Assembly (NCBI GenBank): GCA_017379815.1
Contig: JAFNVK010000109.1
Span: 1 to 15,939 of the forward strand
Direction: 5' to 3'
Source of the DNA: Clostridia bacterium
GTDB taxonomy: Bacteria; Bacillota; Clostridia; Oscillospirales; CAG-272
Length of the DNA stretch: 15,939 nucleotides
Below are positions 14,638-15,939 of the stretch, piece after piece. Positions within the stretch are counted from its first letter, which is position 1. Every line of letters starts with the position of its first letter. The position numbers and the translations under genes are program-made. The notes beneath the pieces are model-generated. The model saw only the letters and a program-made list of their open reading frames with translations, was not told the DNA's origin and did not search any database.

Positions 14638-14682
14638 AAACAAATCCGTAAAAAGTTCCGAAAACCAAAAACGCACGCGAAA

Positions 14683-14703
14683 AATTGTGCATTATGCACA
14701 ATT
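14683..14703. promoter_or_regulatory. Near-perfect palindrome, candidate operator upstream of the sugar-ABC ATPase gene
   Basis: AATTGTGCA (14683-14691) and TGCACAATT (14695-14703) are perfect inverted arms around TTA. The centre is about 75 bases upstream of the predicted start near 14769. There is no U-tract, so it resembles a dimer-binding operator more than a terminator. No regulator can be named. Confidence 0.55.
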
Positions 14704-14733
14704 ATTCTCCTGCAATTTTGGGGAATTAACCTC

Positions 14734-14762
14734 TTCCATTTTTCGCTGTTTTTTGGTACAAT
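14734..14762 (+). promoter_or_regulatory. Promoter of the sugar-ABC ATPase gene
   Basis: A -10 TACAAT (14757-14762) preceded by TGG, with a weak TTCCAT (14734-14739) 17 bp upstream. The leader contains CCCC-GAGTA-GGGG (14781-14793), a short hairpin, before AGGAGG (14800-14805), which is ten bases from the ATG. Confidence 0.65.
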
Positions 14763-14815
14763 ATATATGTTAAATTATACCCCCGAGTAGGGGAATTTCA
14801 GGAGGATTACAAAAT

Positions 14816-15939
14816 ATGGCAAGCTTATCCCTCAGACACATCTACAAAAAGTACCCGGGCGGCGTTACCGCTGTTTCCGATTTTAACCTGGAAATCAAGG
14901 ATAAGGAGTTCCTGGTTCTGGTCGGTCCCTCCGGTTGCGGTAAGTCCACGACTCTTCGTATGATCGCAGGCCTGGAGGAGATCTCCGAGGGCGAGCTGTT
15001 TATCGGCGACCGTTTGGTCAACGACGTTGCACCGAAGGACCGTAAGATCGCGATGGTGTTCCAGAACTACGCTCTGTATCCGCACATGTCCGTTTACGAG
15101 AACATGGCGTTCGGTCTTAAGCTGAGCAAGGTTCCGAAGGAGCAGATCAAGAAGAGAGTTGAGGATGCAGCCCGCATCCTGGATATCACCCACCTGCTCG
15201 ACCGTAAGCCGAAGGCTCTGTCCGGTGGTCAGCGTCAGCGCGTTGCGCTCGGCCGTGCGATCGTCCGTGAGCCGAAGGTCTTCCTGCTCGACGAGCCGCT
15301 GTCCAACCTGGACGCGAAGCTCCGTGCGCAGATGCGTACCGAGTTGTCCAAGTTGCACCTGAAGCTCGGCACCACCTTCATCTATGTTACCCACGACCAG
15401 ACCGAAGCTATGACCATGGGCGATCGCATCGTGGTTATGAAGGACGGCTTCGTGCAGCAGGTCGATACTCCGCAGAAGCTGTACGACACCCCGTGCAACA
15501 CCTTCGTTGCCGGCTTCATCGGCAGCCCGCAGATGAATTTCGTCGAGGCGACCCTCATCAAGAAGGACGACAAGTTTGCCATCTCCTTCGGTAACGACGA
15601 GCGTCAGAACATCATCCCGCTTCCGGATTCCAAGAACGAAGGCGGCGTGCTGGAAGGCTACGTCGGCAAGAAGGTCCTGATGGGTATCCGTCCGGAAGAC
15701 GTGCACGACGAGCCCCGTTACCTCGAGGCGATGCCGGAGTGCAAGGTTATGGCCAACACCGAAGTCACCGAGTTGATGGGTGCGGAGACCTACCTGTACC
15801 TGAACGTTCTGGGCAACGCTCTGACCGCTCGCGTCGAGCCGACCTCCACCGCTCGCCCGGGTGACGACGTCGAAATCGTTCTGGAGAACAACAAGATCCA
15901 CCTGTTCGATATCGACACCGAGCTCACCATCTGCAACTA
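14816..15939 (+). CDS. ugpC: Sugar ABC transporter ATP-binding protein, MsmK/UgpC/MalK type (3' end cut)
   Basis: 374 complete codons are present and the window ends in TA of the next codon. The family is usually near this length, so TA may be the start of a stop codon. All ABC motifs are intact: Walker A GPSGCGKST (37-45), Q-loop Q83 in MVFQNYALYPHM, signature LSGGQRQR (135-142), Walker B VFLLDEP (155-161) with SNLDA as D-loop, and switch histidine H193 in VTHDQTEA. A C-terminal TOBE-type region (about 235-374, with VGKKVLMGIRPEDVH) marks it as a carbohydrate-importer ATPase acting at the cytosolic membrane face. Such subunits often serve several importers and are encoded away from the permeases; no permease is in the window. 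Proline is almost always CCG and arginine often CGT, unlike the CCC-rich neighbours. Confidence 0.93.
   Translation, partial: MASLSLRHIYKKYPGGVTAVSDFNLEIKDKEFLVLVGPSGCGKSTTLRMIAGLEEISEGELFIGDRLVNDVAPKDRKIAMVFQNYALYPHMSVYENMAFGLKLSKVPKEQIKKRVEDAARILDITHLLDRKPKALSGGQRQRVALGRAIVREPKVFLLDEPLSNLDAKLRAQMRTELSKLHLKLGTTFIYVTHDQTEAMTMGDRIVVMKDGFVQQVDTPQKLYDTPCNTFVAGFIGSPQMNFVEATLIKKDDKFAISFGNDERQNIIPLPDSKNEGGVLEGYVGKKVLMGIRPEDVHDEPRYLEAMPECKVMANTEVTELMGAETYLYLNVLGNALTARVEPTSTARPGDDVEIVLENNKIHLFDIDTELTICN

Noticed and set aside
1..15939. CRISPR array, insertion sequence, prophage or classical defence genes
   Set aside because: No regularly spaced repeats, transposase, integrase, terminal inverted repeats or defence-type motifs were seen on either strand.

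Overview
The window looks like chromosomal DNA from a gut-type Clostridia (Firmicutes) species. Coding regions are moderately GC-rich and the gaps are AT-rich. Most genes have AAAGGAG-type Shine-Dalgarno sites, sigma-A promoters with extended -10 boxes and strong intrinsic terminators. The gene content fits this: meso-diaminopimelate dehydrogenase, DivIVA, a DUF11 protein, a GH30 glycosidase, rhamnulokinase and a MsmK/UgpC-type sugar-ABC ATPase. Genus and species cannot be read from the sequence.

Layout. 1-142: tRNA-Ala(GGC) on the minus strand with promoter and terminator. 338-1642: leaderless (probably cytosolic) GH30 glycosidase with its own promoter and terminator. 1779-2630: DUF11-repeat protein without a visible export signal. 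2730-4991 (minus): two-gene operon for a secreted RCC1-type seven-repeat beta-propeller protein and a small secreted protein that is homologous to the propeller protein's C-terminal domain. It is divergent from 5218-6690, rhamnulokinase (rhaB), which is followed by a long-form PRPP-synthetase-family protein (6775-7932). 8187-9770: DivIVA-like protein plus an XRE regulator with a long helical C-terminal region. 9915-11585: meso-DAP dehydrogenase and TrmO, three bases apart and in the same frame. 11704-14607: RsuA-type pseudouridine synthase and Tex. 14816-end: ATPase subunit of a sugar ABC importer, cut by the window edge.

How the parts relate. Carbohydrate use is represented by GH30 (cytosolic glycoside cleavage), rhaB (rhamnose catabolism) and the MsmK/UgpC-like ATPase, which in this family can energise several sugar importers. 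A second theme is housekeeping RNA and envelope biology: tRNA-Ala, TrmO, RsuA, Tex, Ddh (a lysine/peptidoglycan precursor) and DivIVA. The least ordinary part is 1779-4991, a cluster of three beta-rich proteins (DUF11, propeller plus Ig-like domain, free Ig-like domain). It is the best candidate here for something undescribed, though its function is unknown. No CRISPR array, transposon, phage gene or recognised defence system was seen. No gene-free stretch exceeds 300 bases.
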